Below the pieces are notes generated by a model. That model was not told where the DNA came from, did not search any database, and worked only from the letters and a program-made list of their open reading frames with translations. Position numbers and translations under genes: made by a program. Shown one piece after another: positions 36,870 through 48,949 of a stretch of DNA of 64,000 bases. Origin of the DNA: Sipunculus nudus (Eukaryota > Annelida > Sipuncula > Golfingiida > Sipunculidae); NCBI GenBank assembly GCA_026874595.1, contig CM049307.1:60336870-60400869 (forward strand), in the 5' to 3' direction. Position 1 is the stretch's first letter. Every line of letters begins with the position of its first letter.

Positions 36870-39330
36870 AATTTTGAAATGTAAGTGCATCTTTAATGCC
36901 TTTCTTGTACTCAAGACTGGTGTCGCCAGCTACACTGATTTTTGCACAGTTTGTGTCCCTGCTTATTTCTCAATAGGGATTTTATTGAAATATCAGCCTG
37001 AAAATGTGCATATCTTTACATCTCGGGTAGCTTTGTCATTTACAAGACTCGAGGCGCCACCTACAATGATTTTTGCACAGTATATGTCCCTGCTTATTGT
37101 ATCCTCAGACAAAGTTTGGATACTATGGTTTCACGACGGTCCCGCCGCCGCCGCATAAAAACCTTGTGAGCGGGATAACTAAAAAAATATTACACATCTT
37201 TTTCAAACTTTACATTTGTATAGATACAGGTAAGAGGACGAAGTCTATTAAAAAAAATGGGGTCATGACCTTTGATAGGAGAGTGACCTTGAATAGGTCC
37301 ATTTTTGCCGAAAATAAGACAAATTTTTAAATATCTCAAGAAAGCTTGCATGGACTGGTCCAAAAATCAAGGTGACCGAAGATCTTGGATAGCCTTCTGA
37401 TATGCCTGAAACTGGTCGCGCCACCTATTTTCCTTTTCTTGTTTTTACGCCTTTTAATAACCCCATAATTGCCGCTTGACAGTACTGTGAGCATTATAAG
37501 TCAAAAAAAGATTTCTTCCATATTATGAACATGTGGAGAAATGGGTTATGGGATGAGGTATATTCAAATTTGGTTCATGACCTTTACCATGAGAGTGGCC
37601 TTGACCTTTAATATTTCCATATTTGGTGAAAATCACACATCTCTTATGATATCTCCAGTGTTGAAAGCCATATGGATTTCAAACTTGACTTATGTATGGC
37701 CCACACTAAAGTTAGAACAAATAGGTTATAAGGTCGAGGTCAAAGGTCAAGGTCACTGGATTCGCATCTTTAAAGATATTGTGGATGCATTTTAAGCCAA
37801 ACTTTTCATCCCAGATCTTCCATCTTGTACATATAGCTCACTTGCCAAAAGTGGATGATTCATATCAATTTTGGGGTCACAAGGTCAAGGCCACAGGAGC
37901 TATCTGTGAAAAAATTAGTTTCCGGGTGATAATTCCAGGTTTTTTTTTATGTATGGATTTCAAACTTGACGTATATATGTCTCATTAAAAAAGCAAGATC
38001 CCAATAGATTTGGAGGTCAAAGGTCAAGGTCACAGGACACATCTTTAAAAAGAGTGTTGATGCATTTTCAGCCAAACTTTTCATCTCAGACCTTTTATCT
38101 TGCACATATATATTTCACCAGCCACTAGAGGAAGACCCCTGTCCATTTTGAGGTCACAAGGTCAAACGTGAACGTCACAGGAGCCATCTGTCCAAAAATT
38201 CATGTGCTGATTATAACTCCAGCTTGGAATGATATATGGGTATCAAACTTGACTTATATATGGCCCATCAAAAAAACAAGGTTCACATTGATTTTGAGGT
38301 CATGAGGTCAAGGTCACAGGACAAACATCTTTGAAAAGATTGTGGTTGCATTTTCAGCCAAACTTTTCATCTCAGACCTTTTATCTTGCATATATAGTTC
38401 ACCTGCCAATAGAGGAAGACCCCTATCTATTTTTAGGTCACAAGATCAAAGGTGAAGGTCACAGGAGCCACCTGTCCAAAAATTCATTTCCTGTTGATAA
38501 CTCCAGCTTGGATTGATATATAGGTTCCAAACCTGACTTATATATATCCATCCATCTTGGAAAGTTTTCTCGTAAACCAGACGCCACCTACCTTCCCGTT
38601 TCAGTAAAATAAATTAATGCTCTTTTCTGAGGAGTGATTTGCACTATTGGCCTGAAATTGTGCATATCCATATATCTTAGACTCCTCCATCTTGTACTGA
38701 AGACTGGTGGCGCCATCTGCTATCGTTTTGCCGTGGTGTCCATCTGTATATGTGCTTTTGGTGAAAATTGCTCATATCTCTGGAGTGGTTCAAGGTATTC
38801 GTCTGAAATTTGGCATGTCCATCCATCTTGAAAAATTTTCATGAAACCAGACAGGTGGCGCCACCTAGCTTCCTGTTTCTGTAAAATAAATTAATGCTCG
38901 CAAGAGAGATTCATATTGGCCCCCATATTTGGTGAAAAATATTGTTTTTCAAGTTGATAGATGGGAGAAAGCATAGTCACTTGCAAAGTGTCAGTATATG
39001 CTGCTGAAGATGGCGGGGGGGGGGCATTAATTGTCTGGGGAAAATATCTAGTTTCTTAGGAGTGATTTGACATCTCAGCCTGAAATTGTGCGTGACAGAA
39101 CATCTCGGATAGTTTTGTTGTATACAAGACCTGTGGCGCCACCTATAATTGTTTTTTTTTTGGTTTTTATGCATCTGTGCACGAAGATCAAGAGTGGTCT
39201 GAAGTATCTGCCTGATATTTTGCATGTCCACACTCCACACATCTTAGATGGCTTCCTCCCACACAAGACTGGTGGTGCCACCTACAATCATTTTTTGTTG
39301 TGTACATCCATGCCAGTATATCAGGAGTGA
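36870..39330 (-). mobile_element. Modular tandem-core repeat, inverted orientation
   Basis: In reverse complement this block carries the same building blocks as the elements at 51368-52260 and 60789-62280: GGTGGCGCCACC motifs, 'GGTCAAGGTCA' strings and a GC-rich (CGGCGG)n segment before a terminal hairpin. The hairpin here has GTATCC (37099-37104) paired with GGATAC (37118-37123). A ~285-bp subrepeat occurs at about 37790, 38066 and 38354 (shared CCAAACTTTTCATC). Several short ORFs appear, but they follow the repeat period and carry no domain. Probably two or more nested copies. Confidence 0.65.
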
Positions 39331-39364
39331 CGTTTATGTAATTAGTGATTGTACTCAGGTTTTA

Positions 39365-39409
39365 AATGTTTAGTACTCGCTTTTAAGTTAAAAGCGAGTA
39401 CTAAACATT
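39365..39409. repeat. 45-bp perfect palindrome
   Basis: Arms of 22 bp (39365-39386 and 39388-39409) are exact reverse complements around a single G at 39387; the outer half of each arm contains TTTAGTACTCGC or its complement. Fourteen AT pairs and eight GC pairs per arm would allow cruciform or hairpin formation. It lies just outside the modular repeat block. Confidence 0.92.
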
Positions 39410-40698
39410 AAAAAAGTTTTAACATGAATATGACACAAATGTCAAGTACTTTTTAAATCATGGTCAAACATGTAATCATGGAAGCATTATACTTGATGTA
39501 TATCCCATTGCACAGGTTCGCATTAGGCCTGTAGTCCTTGTTCAGAATTTTACCCTTTCAATCATATGCCTTGGTAATATCATGAATGTTGTTCACCTAG
39601 CCGGGAGGGTATCATTGATGTCGTTTAGATTCTCTGGATGTATCACTGTTTTACATGATGGTGACTTTAGTTCTGTGAAAGTTCAAATTAATCGCTGACC
39701 ATTAACTACAACCTATGTCCTGCAATCTTGGTGTACAACAAGCCTTAGTTTGATTGATTTTGACTTTGAATCTCGAAAACCTGTGGCGTAAGATTATAGA
39801 AAATATGAGTGTGTTTTTACTGTAATGATACTTTGAAACAATTTTCATCCTTTGTTGATAATGATGTAACCCCTTGAAAAAGCCAAAACAATTGTAGAAC
39901 TCTAATAGATGCAATTTTGGGCGAATTGTACCTAAAAGTTCATTTCAAGGACACGGCTATGTTTCCTGAAATTTTGGTGTGAGCATTAATCGTGGATAAC
40001 TAAATTTAACAAATCTCTGTCCTGTCCATATATTTGTAATTCTGGGCATTTAGTTGATATTTTAGTTAACAGTCCTGCATGTAAAATTTCAAATTCTGGA
40101 ACCACATAGTTTTTATCAAAAATTCAAAAGAAAAAAAAAACAATGTAGAAAATCTTAGCCGCAACTTCAACTTAGCTGCCAGCTGGACTCGTGTCTGTTT
40201 ATTAATATAATACCTCTGCCAGGAAGTTGGGTATCTTCTACCTGTTGTTGGTTCTGGTCTAGTTTGTCAATTAGTCGACTAAAGTTTAAAATAACTATCA
40301 TAAAAACAGATTTTAATTTTTTTTTTTTGGACGGTTAGGGTAACATCCAAGGGACAATCCATGTGAATATAGTCTTGATCGCAGTATTTTTTTTTCTGAA
40401 ATTAAAGAATTATTTACCAATGTGAAATATGGTAATTTCTTTCTGTCCGTGGGCCCTGGTCATTCAGTGCTATTAGAGAACTGGCGAGTCGTGAACCATT
40501 TCCTCTGCAGCTGTGTGTACAGCAAAGTTTGATTCCAGTCCTCGTGGGGCTTGTGGTCTCCGGCTTCTTTCTTCTTTAATGACAAAATACAAGATCAGTA
40601 TTCACCGAATACAGGCGCCGTACACATGAACGCAGGAAAGGCGTATTGAAAATAAGAGGTGCAAATGTTGGAAATCTCCTGCACCATGGCATTTCCTC
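39410..40698. other. Intergenic, nothing firm
   Basis: No ORF or repeat with clear ends. A degenerate B-box-like stretch near 40530 (GTTTGATTCCAG) might be a decayed SINE, but it is too weak to call. Confidence 0.5.
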
Positions 40699-41112
40699 TT
40701 AAAGGGGCCTAATCACCGAACTGACCTTAAAAAACTAAATGTAATCCTTTAGAGCCAGAAAACGTGGATATCATGGCACACAGGCTGCTTGTTTTGTTTA
40801 TATTAACGTGTTTATTATATGTGGGGCTCCGCCAAAATAAAACAAGAGCTTTGCAAATGGCGTTTTGCAACAAGTGATCTTTCTACCTCCGCATATATGC
40901 AACCCACCACCTTAAGCTACATGTTTTCCCGTTTGTCAACATTGCTGTGTTTACAAACATGTTGTTGATTAACAAGTTCATACATACTTCACGGAGGCGT
41001 TCTAAGAACTTTTCATAGCCAGAATTACCTTTAGATCATTAATATATACACAGAGGAAGCCAGAAATCACATTAACTTCTTTTGCAAAAGGAAGGTGAAT
41101 AGGCCCCTTTTA
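40699..41112. mobile_element. ~410-bp MITE with TTAA-like ends
   Basis: The left end TTAAAGGGGCCTAATCACC and the right end GGTGAATAGGCCCCTTTTAA are inverted repeats. TTAA lies at both outer edges, compatible with piggyBac-type target duplication. The interior matches two tandem copies in a RINT1 intron (55520-56395), with shared blocks such as CAACATTGCTGTGTTTACAA. No ORF. Confidence 0.7.
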
Positions 41113-42266
41113 AATAACACCTGACAGCCAGTCAGATGTCTGCATTTTGTCATGCAGATTATTGACATATCTGTCGATTCTGATATATCGTCATGTGCGT
41201 CATGTTTATGTAGTGGAACATGGGAGGGATAAACATTTAAGACCATATGCAGCTTTAAGCAGGCTTCCCACGCCCTTAAAAGTCCTGAATTTTGAAATGA
41301 TAAAAGTACTTTAAAAAGTCATGATTATTTTTAGGAATTTTCAAAAAGTCATGAAATATTATTTGCAGGTTGTCTTATAATGTCTCTCATGCATGTTCTA
41401 TTTGTATAGATAAATCCGTAATGATTTAATCACGACAACCAGTACATGCCGAATGCTCTCACAGAAAATTTTGAGTCCTTGATCCTACTGGACTTTCTCG
41501 AAAAAGGCAGTTTGTTACTCTGAATCCGAGCCCGAGGCCAAAACCTGCATGGGACTACTTTGTGACGCATGAAAATGTGCAGCAGGCTGGTTCTCTGCTC
41601 CACTATTCCGCGTATACGGACAAGTTCATGGACGCGGAAGATATATTAGGGTCCGTTTAACTCATTGTAAGTCCGACAAGTCCGAAGGCATAGGCTACAC
41701 TTAAGAAGTTAATTCGACACTACGAAGCAATACCTTTGCATATATTATGTTTCGGCATTGAAACTTACATTAGCTTAGCTTAAGTCTCAACAAATCGGGA
41801 AATCATATCTTGAACCTTTTTTTTTTTGTCAACTTTTTGCACTGCTTGCGGAGAAACAAAACAGCCGCGCCACACGGCGATCGTGTGTACTGGGGCCCTA
41901 TAGGGTCCTGATTCAGAGTAGGGCTATCAAACTGCTTTCTGTGGACTTACCACAGTAATTTTATATTTTTCTTTCAATGGAAAAAAAGCAAGGAAAATTG
42001 AGCGCTGCTGGAAAAAAATCACGGAAAATGAGTATAGATAGCGTCATGTATTTCAGTAGGTCTTATAACCTACACCGAGATCGCGTTTGGTTAATTAATT
42101 GGTTCCTTGATTTGGGAACTGGTAAGCTATCCTAAAGACATGCGTGAATACACACCTTTATTGCATGTATTAAAGATAAAGACCATAAAGACATTAAAAA
42201 TTACAAAACCAAAAGTTCTATGAAAATATGGTGAAGTATTGCATTTTTATGCATAGCCTATGTTTA
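41113..42266. other. Intergenic, nothing firm
   Basis: AT-rich sequence with a few GC-richer islands (41520-41700) that contain no sustained frame. 41280-41350 repeats AAAAGTC.TGAA/AAAGTCATGA-type phrases, possibly part of an old repeat. Confidence 0.45.
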
Positions 42267-44304
42267 TCAACAAGACTGAACAGAATCGTTGGATGTGTCG
42301 GAACCAGTCCTGCACAAGGGACGCTGGATGTCTTCTGTCAAAGTTGGAATTGGCGTCTGCAGCCTCATTTTCATCATGGGTCCAGCAGGCCACGTGTCTG
42401 GTTGGGACGCCCACCATTGGTTGGGACGAAAGCGGGAAAACAGAAATGTTTGTAGGGTTGGGCGGCTCGTGCATCGTTTTGTGTACAAATTAACTGTATA
42501 TATTAACAGTATGGTGCCTACTATGGTCGCGGGGACAATGGCGAGCAACAGAGTCAAGGGGACCCCGACGGTGGTGCCGTGTGCAACATCTGGTGTACGT
42601 TCTTGTTGACGCGAGAACGGCGGGGATTCGACTATATGGACAACGTAATGATTTCGTATACTGCCGTGTTGGCCATCTGGACCGATATTGAGTCGGCCAT
42701 TGTTTCCTCCGTCCAGTTCAGTGTTTATCAATGTGTTATAGTAATCTAAATCCAATGTGTCAACGGAGTACTTCTTGTCCGAGTCGCCTCCTGTTTTATA
42801 ACTGCTCTCACCGGGTGATTTGTGGTTCGCGCCACCGCCATGTTTCCCGCGTGTACCAGCTGGATTTCCAGATGCCAGGGACCTCCCTATTGAAAACGAG
42901 AAATCAATTAATACGGCAAATAATAAATGTGCAGAATTGATTGTCACTGCATAATAAACACGGATGTAAAGCAAACTACGGCGATAGATTATAAATATAA
43001 CCTAACTTATTTTAGTACAAACGATCGACCTTGATTAAATGTACAGTTTCGTGGGATTTAATATTTATTTTAAAAAAGAGCCTCTCGATTCGATTATATG
43101 ATATTTCATATTAAAAAGAGCGATGAGGATGGAAAAACAGGGCTAATGCAGCCCAAGATCAATTCCTCTCCTCCTTCAGTATGTTATTAAATAATCCTAA
43201 GTACGAAACACATTTGTAAACATTGATAAAATATACCAAGATGGTTCTAACCTCCTTGATTATACAGTCAATACAAGGATTACGTAACAAAACACAACTG
43301 ACATAGGGAGCCTACAGATGACAATACTATACGGGAACAATACATAAGGTGACAAAACAAAAATTAATTATATTCAATAGGAGAACATCTATAACCTTAG
43401 TAATATATTTTCCATAATTAAAAATTTACAACTTTTGGTTACAACAATAAACTGCTTTATATCCCTAAAAATCCGAATTCTCTGCAACAAGTTAATTATA
43501 GGTTCCATGTTATAAAATACGTTCAGTTATCTATACTCGACTGATATCCAAAGTGTTCTCTGTTATTTGCATAAAGGGGACAGTACAACAAAATAATGCC
43601 CCGGGTCTCTCAGCATGCATGCCATAAAGTGGATTATCTGAACAATGGTTTATGAACAAATATTCTTTCAGGGAGCTACAACCATGACGCATTATTGTAT
43701 GATGTTATTGTGAATGTCGGTTACCCATATACTGACGGTATTCAGATGCGGATCCAATCACGAAAAATTTACCTGTCATGGTTTAAAATTGGTCTAAAAT
43801 AAGTTGGTTGAGAGCCGGGGGGGGGGGGGTAATATTTTAGGGGCTTCTTCACATTTCTTTCTAATTGTTTCTTTGAAGTTGAAATTGAGACGGATGGGCT
43901 GTCCCATGTTATTTGGTCTGAGAAATTCCCGAAAGATGTCGGTGATAATTGAAAAGTATTTTTCCATACAGACGTGCAAGCCTTGCGATTTCATTTAAGA
44001 CCACAATGTATATATGTTATATTAAAGTAAATTTTACATATTTCATAACTTATTATTAAGACAGCAGCTAGACATTTGTATAAAATTTTACTCAGAATGG
44101 ACCAAATAAATGGACAAAAAGCACCCCCCCCCCCGCCTCCCCTATTAATCCGCCCCTGTGTTATGGTGTAGGCCTCTATGGTTAAACTGACACTAGTAAA
44201 AGTGGTAGTTAAAACTACTTACTTGCGTCACATATTGGGTTTTGAGTGATAAAAACTAACAAAACTGCCACAGGAAGGAGCACCCTCACAATGCATGAAG
44301 CCAT
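42267..44304 (-). CDS. Predicted type I membrane protein, two exons, unrecognised
   Basis: Exon 1 is 44304-44223: a start codon and a textbook signal peptide (hydrophobic core VLLPVAVLLVFI, then CDA), ending at donor GCAA|GTAAGT in phase 1. Exon 2 is 42886-42267, entered by acceptor TTTTCAATAG in matching phase. The spliced product is 233 residues. Residues about 29-130 are a hydrophilic Gly/Ser/Asp-rich ectodomain with no cysteine. A membrane helix (VPLTLLLAIVPATIVGTILL) spans about 135-160, followed by basic YTKR and a ~70-residue cytoplasmic tail with NQWW and a Ser/Thr-rich end. I recognise no domain family. The next gene starts head to head 266 bp away. Further splicing of the tail cannot be excluded. 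Confidence 0.6.
42887..44222 (-). other. Intron of the unrecognised membrane protein gene
   Basis: A 1.3-kb intron. A G tract lies at 43819-43829 and a C tract at about 44125-44134. Next to the C tract, ATCCGCCCCTG at 44148-44158 looks like the right end of a hAT-like MITE related to that at 9002-9180. No additional exon is seen. Confidence 0.5.
44223..44304 (-). CDS. Signal-peptide exon of the unrecognised membrane protein
   Basis: A short exon that is easy to miss: 27 codons plus one base. It encodes Met, a short polar start with Arg, a 12-residue hydrophobic core, then QNPICDA, a plausible signal peptidase site. The phase-1 donor joins exactly to the phase-1 acceptor at 42886. The competing frame here (containing MHCEGAPSC) has no signal and no junction. 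Confidence 0.6.
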
Positions 44305-44570
44305 ATATGTACAAGAATAGGCTTATGATACATTTGTAATTTATAGTGGACGTGCTAACTGCCCATGTACAGGCTTCCCGCCAAAGTATATCGTAACAGA
44401 CGTTTATGACGTCATATCCTGGATGAGGCATGATGCGCATGCTCGCTGATGCGCCGCTAAACTTGCCGTACCACAGATAACAGGATCAATGTTATAAGTC
44501 TATTTTCAAGGCTACCGGATATTGATAGTTTATAATATGCTTTAAATGGTCTTTTATTGCTGTCACCGAC
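44305..44570. promoter_or_regulatory. Candidate bidirectional promoter
   Basis: The 266 bp between two divergent start codons contains a perfect CRE palindrome TGACGTCA (44407-44414) and an NRF1-like TGCGCATGC (44434-44442), with raised CpG content around 44400-44470. A second TGACGTCA (44600-44607) lies just inside the plus-strand coding region. Motif identity is read directly; promoter activity is inferred from the layout. Confidence 0.5.
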
Positions 44571-45376
44571 ATGACTGGCCGGATCATGTTGACGGTTTGT
44601 GACGTCACGAATCGTGAAAAACGAAATGCGTTTTTCCAGAATGTAAAGCGGTATGCCGGAAGTCGCTCGCGTCGTCTGCGATTCGACCTCCATCCGAGCT
44701 TAGAGAGGCGGCGTGACCTCCGGGAAGATTTAGCATTACTGAAACAACAGAAGTTCCAAACCAACCAGGTCACAGAGTCAGAGGTCCACTGTGAGGGGGA
44801 TGATGGTAGTCTGGAGAAAAAGTACACCTTAAACGAACGTATGTACTATGTGTATATTGGTAAAAGTAAAACTGAAAAGTGCAGTGTTGGTGACCTGCCT
44901 AAGGTTGGCTTCCTTACTGAAGTGAAGTCTGTCCTTATTTTACTTCCTCCAACATGAAGCTTACTCGATTACTCCATCAACATGCACAGATTTTATAATA
45001 AAAGATTCACATACATTTTACAAAAATAAAACAGAGGAAAAATTAAGTCGTAAAGTTAACTAGCGGCATGTCACCTATACTGCACTTTTATTATTACACC
45101 ATCCCTTTACTGAAGGACAATATTGACAAATTAAATAAAAAAAATTAAATCCCAATATAATATTTCTCTTCGTATCTATATTTTATATCGTCTTTGTCAC
45201 GTGTCGAAAAAATGAAGACTGATTAGAATTCTCCAACAGATACATTGCAAGATAAAGTCTTAAGCACTATTAAAATCAGATAATGGTTCCAGAGGTATCA
45301 GTTGAATATATCTTAAACATTTTCTCCAATTCTATGCTGAAAAATTTGTAATATTATAATATTTAGAAAAAATAAA

Positions 45377-45421
<45 letters not shown>

Positions 45422-48400
45422 TGTATATATACGGACTCCCGTATGGATTATGTAAAATATAATGATCGATATTTAAGGTGCCGTATATCCAAACTAACTT
45501 CCTTGATTGTGGTCAGTCATTTTCGCTGCGTCAATCTTTTTTTTTTTGCTTTCGTGCATGCACAAGCAAAGTTATTAAAGCAACCCCTTCGGGAAATGAA
45601 GACTTAACACCGGTAATGCCAACATCGCCATATAAAATGTCCAGGTGAATAGATTAATAATTAAAACATTTGCGACTGCTTAATTTAATTTTTGAACTCA
45701 ACAACACGCATTGAAAATTAAATAATATTTTACTCTTGTGTGCAAGTGTGTCAGAGAGAAGCTTGGACCCTCTCTCGTTCGGTCTTTCTCTCTCTCACAC
45801 ACACACACTCGCACACACACACTTGAACCTACCACTCCCACCTCTCTCTGCATGTCCTCCGTTAGCCTGATTTGAACAACTATATGGCATATTCATTTGC
45901 ATTCTCACAGTGTTAAAAAATGGATGAATTACCTGCGTAAATATGGAATCAGCTTGCTGTGCTTTGGTCAAGTTTTTAATTTTATCGTTTCTTGCAGAGG
46001 ACTTTTGGGAGTTTTTATACTCTACCAGATGGGACGCCTACAGTTCTCTGCGAATCTGTGAAGGTGCACTTCAAAGCCGACTTGCTGAACAACTTTACCT
46101 ACTGTGCCGTCATGGTCACTTAGTCACCCACCAGTTGGCGCGCTTTGACGAACTGGAGAAGTCAGAAAGGGGCGGAATCCTAAAGGGCCTTGAGCGAAAA
46201 GTACATAGTGTCTTGTTAACTGTAATAAATTATCTGAGGCAGAATACCTAACCTTTTCACCAAGAGGGGCCACAAATTATTACATTTGATTTGTCACTAA
46301 CACTGATTATATCAGCAAACTTGTGCTTTCCTTAAGAAAATAAGCATTTCTTTCAACAGGAGGATAATCCAACTATTGTCTAAAATGGTGTTTGCCAAAT
46401 ACGATGATGCAGCGCCCATAAGCGGTAGTTTGCCACAAATATACATTAACACACACACATACATATATATTTATTTCTGCTATGGAGACGTAGGGTTCCC
46501 TGGGGCGTATACAGGAATTTGGAATGGGGGAGGGGGGGGTGGGGGTGGGGCTCACTTTGCGAGGCCGCGTAGCGGGTGAGCCGAGGCCCGAAGCGGGGGC
46601 CCGAAGTTTGGGCGGAGGTAATGGCCCAGGTGTAGAAATTTTTTGAAAATTTATGTTATCGTGCAATCTGGGGTCGCTTAAATGAATTTTTAGCAAAACA
46701 AACATTGTAACTATTCTATAGACTGCATACTATGAGTTTTTTTTTGCCAGACTTTTTTGGCTTGGTCAAAAAAGGGGGGCGCCCCTGGTACCTAATTCAT
46801 TCATTGGTTTGTGATAGATCCTGAAAGGTGCAAATGTATGCGCCACTTCTGACAGTACTGTAATGTTAGCTGCCTGTCAAACCAGGCTTGCATCAAATTA
46901 TTTTAAAAAAAAATTATTAAATAAAAAAGTCGGCAAGTCATATGTCAGAGCAAACCGACTTTGGAAGAAGCCAAGTGGTTTTAATATTAGAATTTGTGAA
47001 TCAAAAAGGAATCTAAGATTGGAAAGCGGATGTAACACTGACATTTCTCTGATAATTTGTTTACTTAGTTCATATTCTAAAACAGTACTTGAATTTTCCT
47101 TCAACTGAGTGAATGAATTTTTAGTTTGAAAATTCTGAACTTCTGTATTTCCTGGCTATAGAAATACTCTGTGTCTGCAAATATTAACGGCATTTTATCT
47201 ATTTGTCAACAGGTGAAACATCCGCTACGCGTGCCTGTGAAGTTCACGTTTACTTACTATGCTTCCAACATGGACGCACTGCAACAAGCCGTCAGCTCAG
47301 ACGACGCCAGGAGCCACAGATCGGCCGTATCCTCACTGGCAGCCTCTTACGTCATCACAATGGATGACAATGACTCGTCTATCATGTCATATTATAACTC
47401 GTGTCCCTCCCTGCAAACTCATTCGGTGCAGGCAAGTTATTTATCAGCATCTGGAGATTCGTCATCTATCACTGAAGCCTCTGAACAAAGTTTGATAACA
47501 GAAAAAAAGCGCGACTCTTATTGTAATATGGTGCCCAATGATGTCTATCAGTCAGAGATAAAATCCTCCGTGGAGTGTTCAGAATCTTCTAAAGGGAAGC
47601 GTAAATCGACAAATACGCTTTTAGCGGAGTGTGATCTGAAAATTTCCGATGAAAAATGGGATCCAGAGAAAGTGGACGCTTTACCAATGCCACCAGTGGG
47701 ACATCTTGCGATCCCAGCATGTCAACGTTTAGATCTGAAACCGTCTTTGAATTTAGTGGCTACGTTACGAAAACCCTTGTTTATGGCTCATATCCCGTCT
47801 GTTGAAAGTTTGACCGATAAACTCCCCGACATTGATGTGTCGCATTTAAATGACCCAAATCACTGGTCTTTAATTGCTTTGCCTCCAGATGATAGCACTG
47901 ACAGCGAACCTGAAACCGAGCTTGAACTTCTACTCCGCGACCTGTCAATGGAAGACAAACCTGTCATGACCGATCCCCGCCAACATGTTGCAAATACCCC
48001 TGTTGGTGCGCCAAGTTATCTTCTCCCTCTCAGGCAAACAGGCAAAATAACAAGGGCTTCTCAGTTAAGGTCATCTATGAACTATCCAAAGCCCTCTGGT
48101 CTGTTAGAGGAGGCATCTTCTTCCCATCACCAAGTGAACAGCTCTGTATCAACAGCTACGCAGTCTATGCATAAACAACAGGAATCGGAAATACTGAAAA
48201 AGGGTAGCAGTGGCATCTATGAAAACAATGGCACTCAAAACAATGGCCTTGTGTGTCCTCTCGTGTTGCTGAATGTGAAACCTGATGGAAATAATAAATT
48301 ACCAAGCCTACCTGAACAATACAAAGCCAGACCACTGCAAGATCGGAAATACCAGTCAAGCCAATGGTCTTCTTCATCAAAGCGGGTCAGTGTTTGTGAA

Positions 48401-48949
48401 GACGTGAAAATAATAGACATGGAAGTAGAGAAAACCGTGGTACCAAGCCTGCAGAATGCCGTGTCGGGGAATGTTTCCGCACAATCAACTGATTCAAATC
48501 CACACAGGCCTGAGAGTGTTCATTTAGACACCGATCGATTGAATAAGTCCTACAGCATTGATCGTATGCGGACGTTAAAACGCAAGAAGCAGAGAGGACA
48601 GGTCGCACGTGGTAGCCACAGGAACCGTTGGAAGAAATGCATGGTTGCCACGTGGCTCACAAGAAATAATGAAAAAATAATGAAAGAGTTAGCACTTGAG
48701 AAAGATGAAAGGACTGTAAAACTGTTAAACGATGTTGATGAAACTCCAGGAAGAAAAAGAACACTCCCTGTGTTGATTCAGGATCATTCTAATACAGAAG
48801 ATTTGTTTAACAAAAGAGTCGTACCGGACAATTTTAATCAAATGTGTCTTCGGCTAGTAGAAGATTTTACTGTAAGAAAAGAACAGATAACGCTTGCTAA
48901 AAGCTGGAAAACCATAACGACTTTAACAATAACCAAAAATCTGCTCTAA
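44571..48949 (+). CDS. Unrecognised 752-residue gene, three exons
   Basis: Proposed exons are 44571-44889, 45998-46200 and 47213-48949, with consistent phases (1, then 0). Exon 2 might instead end at 46221, with another in-frame donor. Exon 1 is Arg-rich (YAGSRSRRLRF, ERRRDLREDL) and ends near MYYVYIGK. Exon 2 encodes a compact segment (EDFWEFLYSTRWDAY, then helical EQLYLLCRHGHLV). Exon 3 encodes about 578 residues, mostly Ser-rich and disordered, with a conserved-looking island PPVGHLAIPACQRLD, an acidic run (DSTDSEPETELELLL), a nuclear-localisation-like LKRKKQR and a basic/aromatic RNRWKKCMVATW near the C-terminus. I recognise no family. A 592-codon frame with balanced codons is unlikely by chance. 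The next ATG in exon 3 is at 47270, an alternative start if the upstream exons are wrong. Confidence 0.7.
45379..45418. repeat. (TA)n microsatellite
   Basis: Pure TA run in intron 1 of the unrecognised plus-strand gene. Confidence 0.95.
46494..46790. mobile_element. GC-rich repeat fragment in intron 2 of the unrecognised gene
   Basis: An abrupt GC-rich island, GGCGTATACAGGAATTTGG followed by a G-rich run and GCCGCGTAGCGGGTGAGCCG, ends in GGCGCCCCTGG. The ends resemble the CAGGGGCG...CGCCCCTG termini of hAT-like MITEs elsewhere in the window. It differs sharply in composition from the flanking intron. The ORF across it is not credited. Confidence 0.45.

Noticed and set aside
36874-39330. Several 60-95 codon frames on both strands
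   Set aside because: All fall in the inverted modular repeat and follow its period.
44457-44827. Minus-strand frames of 78 and 111 codons over exon 1 of the plus-strand gene
   Set aside because: They mirror the Arg/Ser-rich coding exon on the other strand; the plus frame has splice partners in phase and they do not.
46376-46705. Gly/Pro-rich frames on both strands
   Set aside because: They cross a G-rich repeat fragment within an intron; composition is explained by the repeat.
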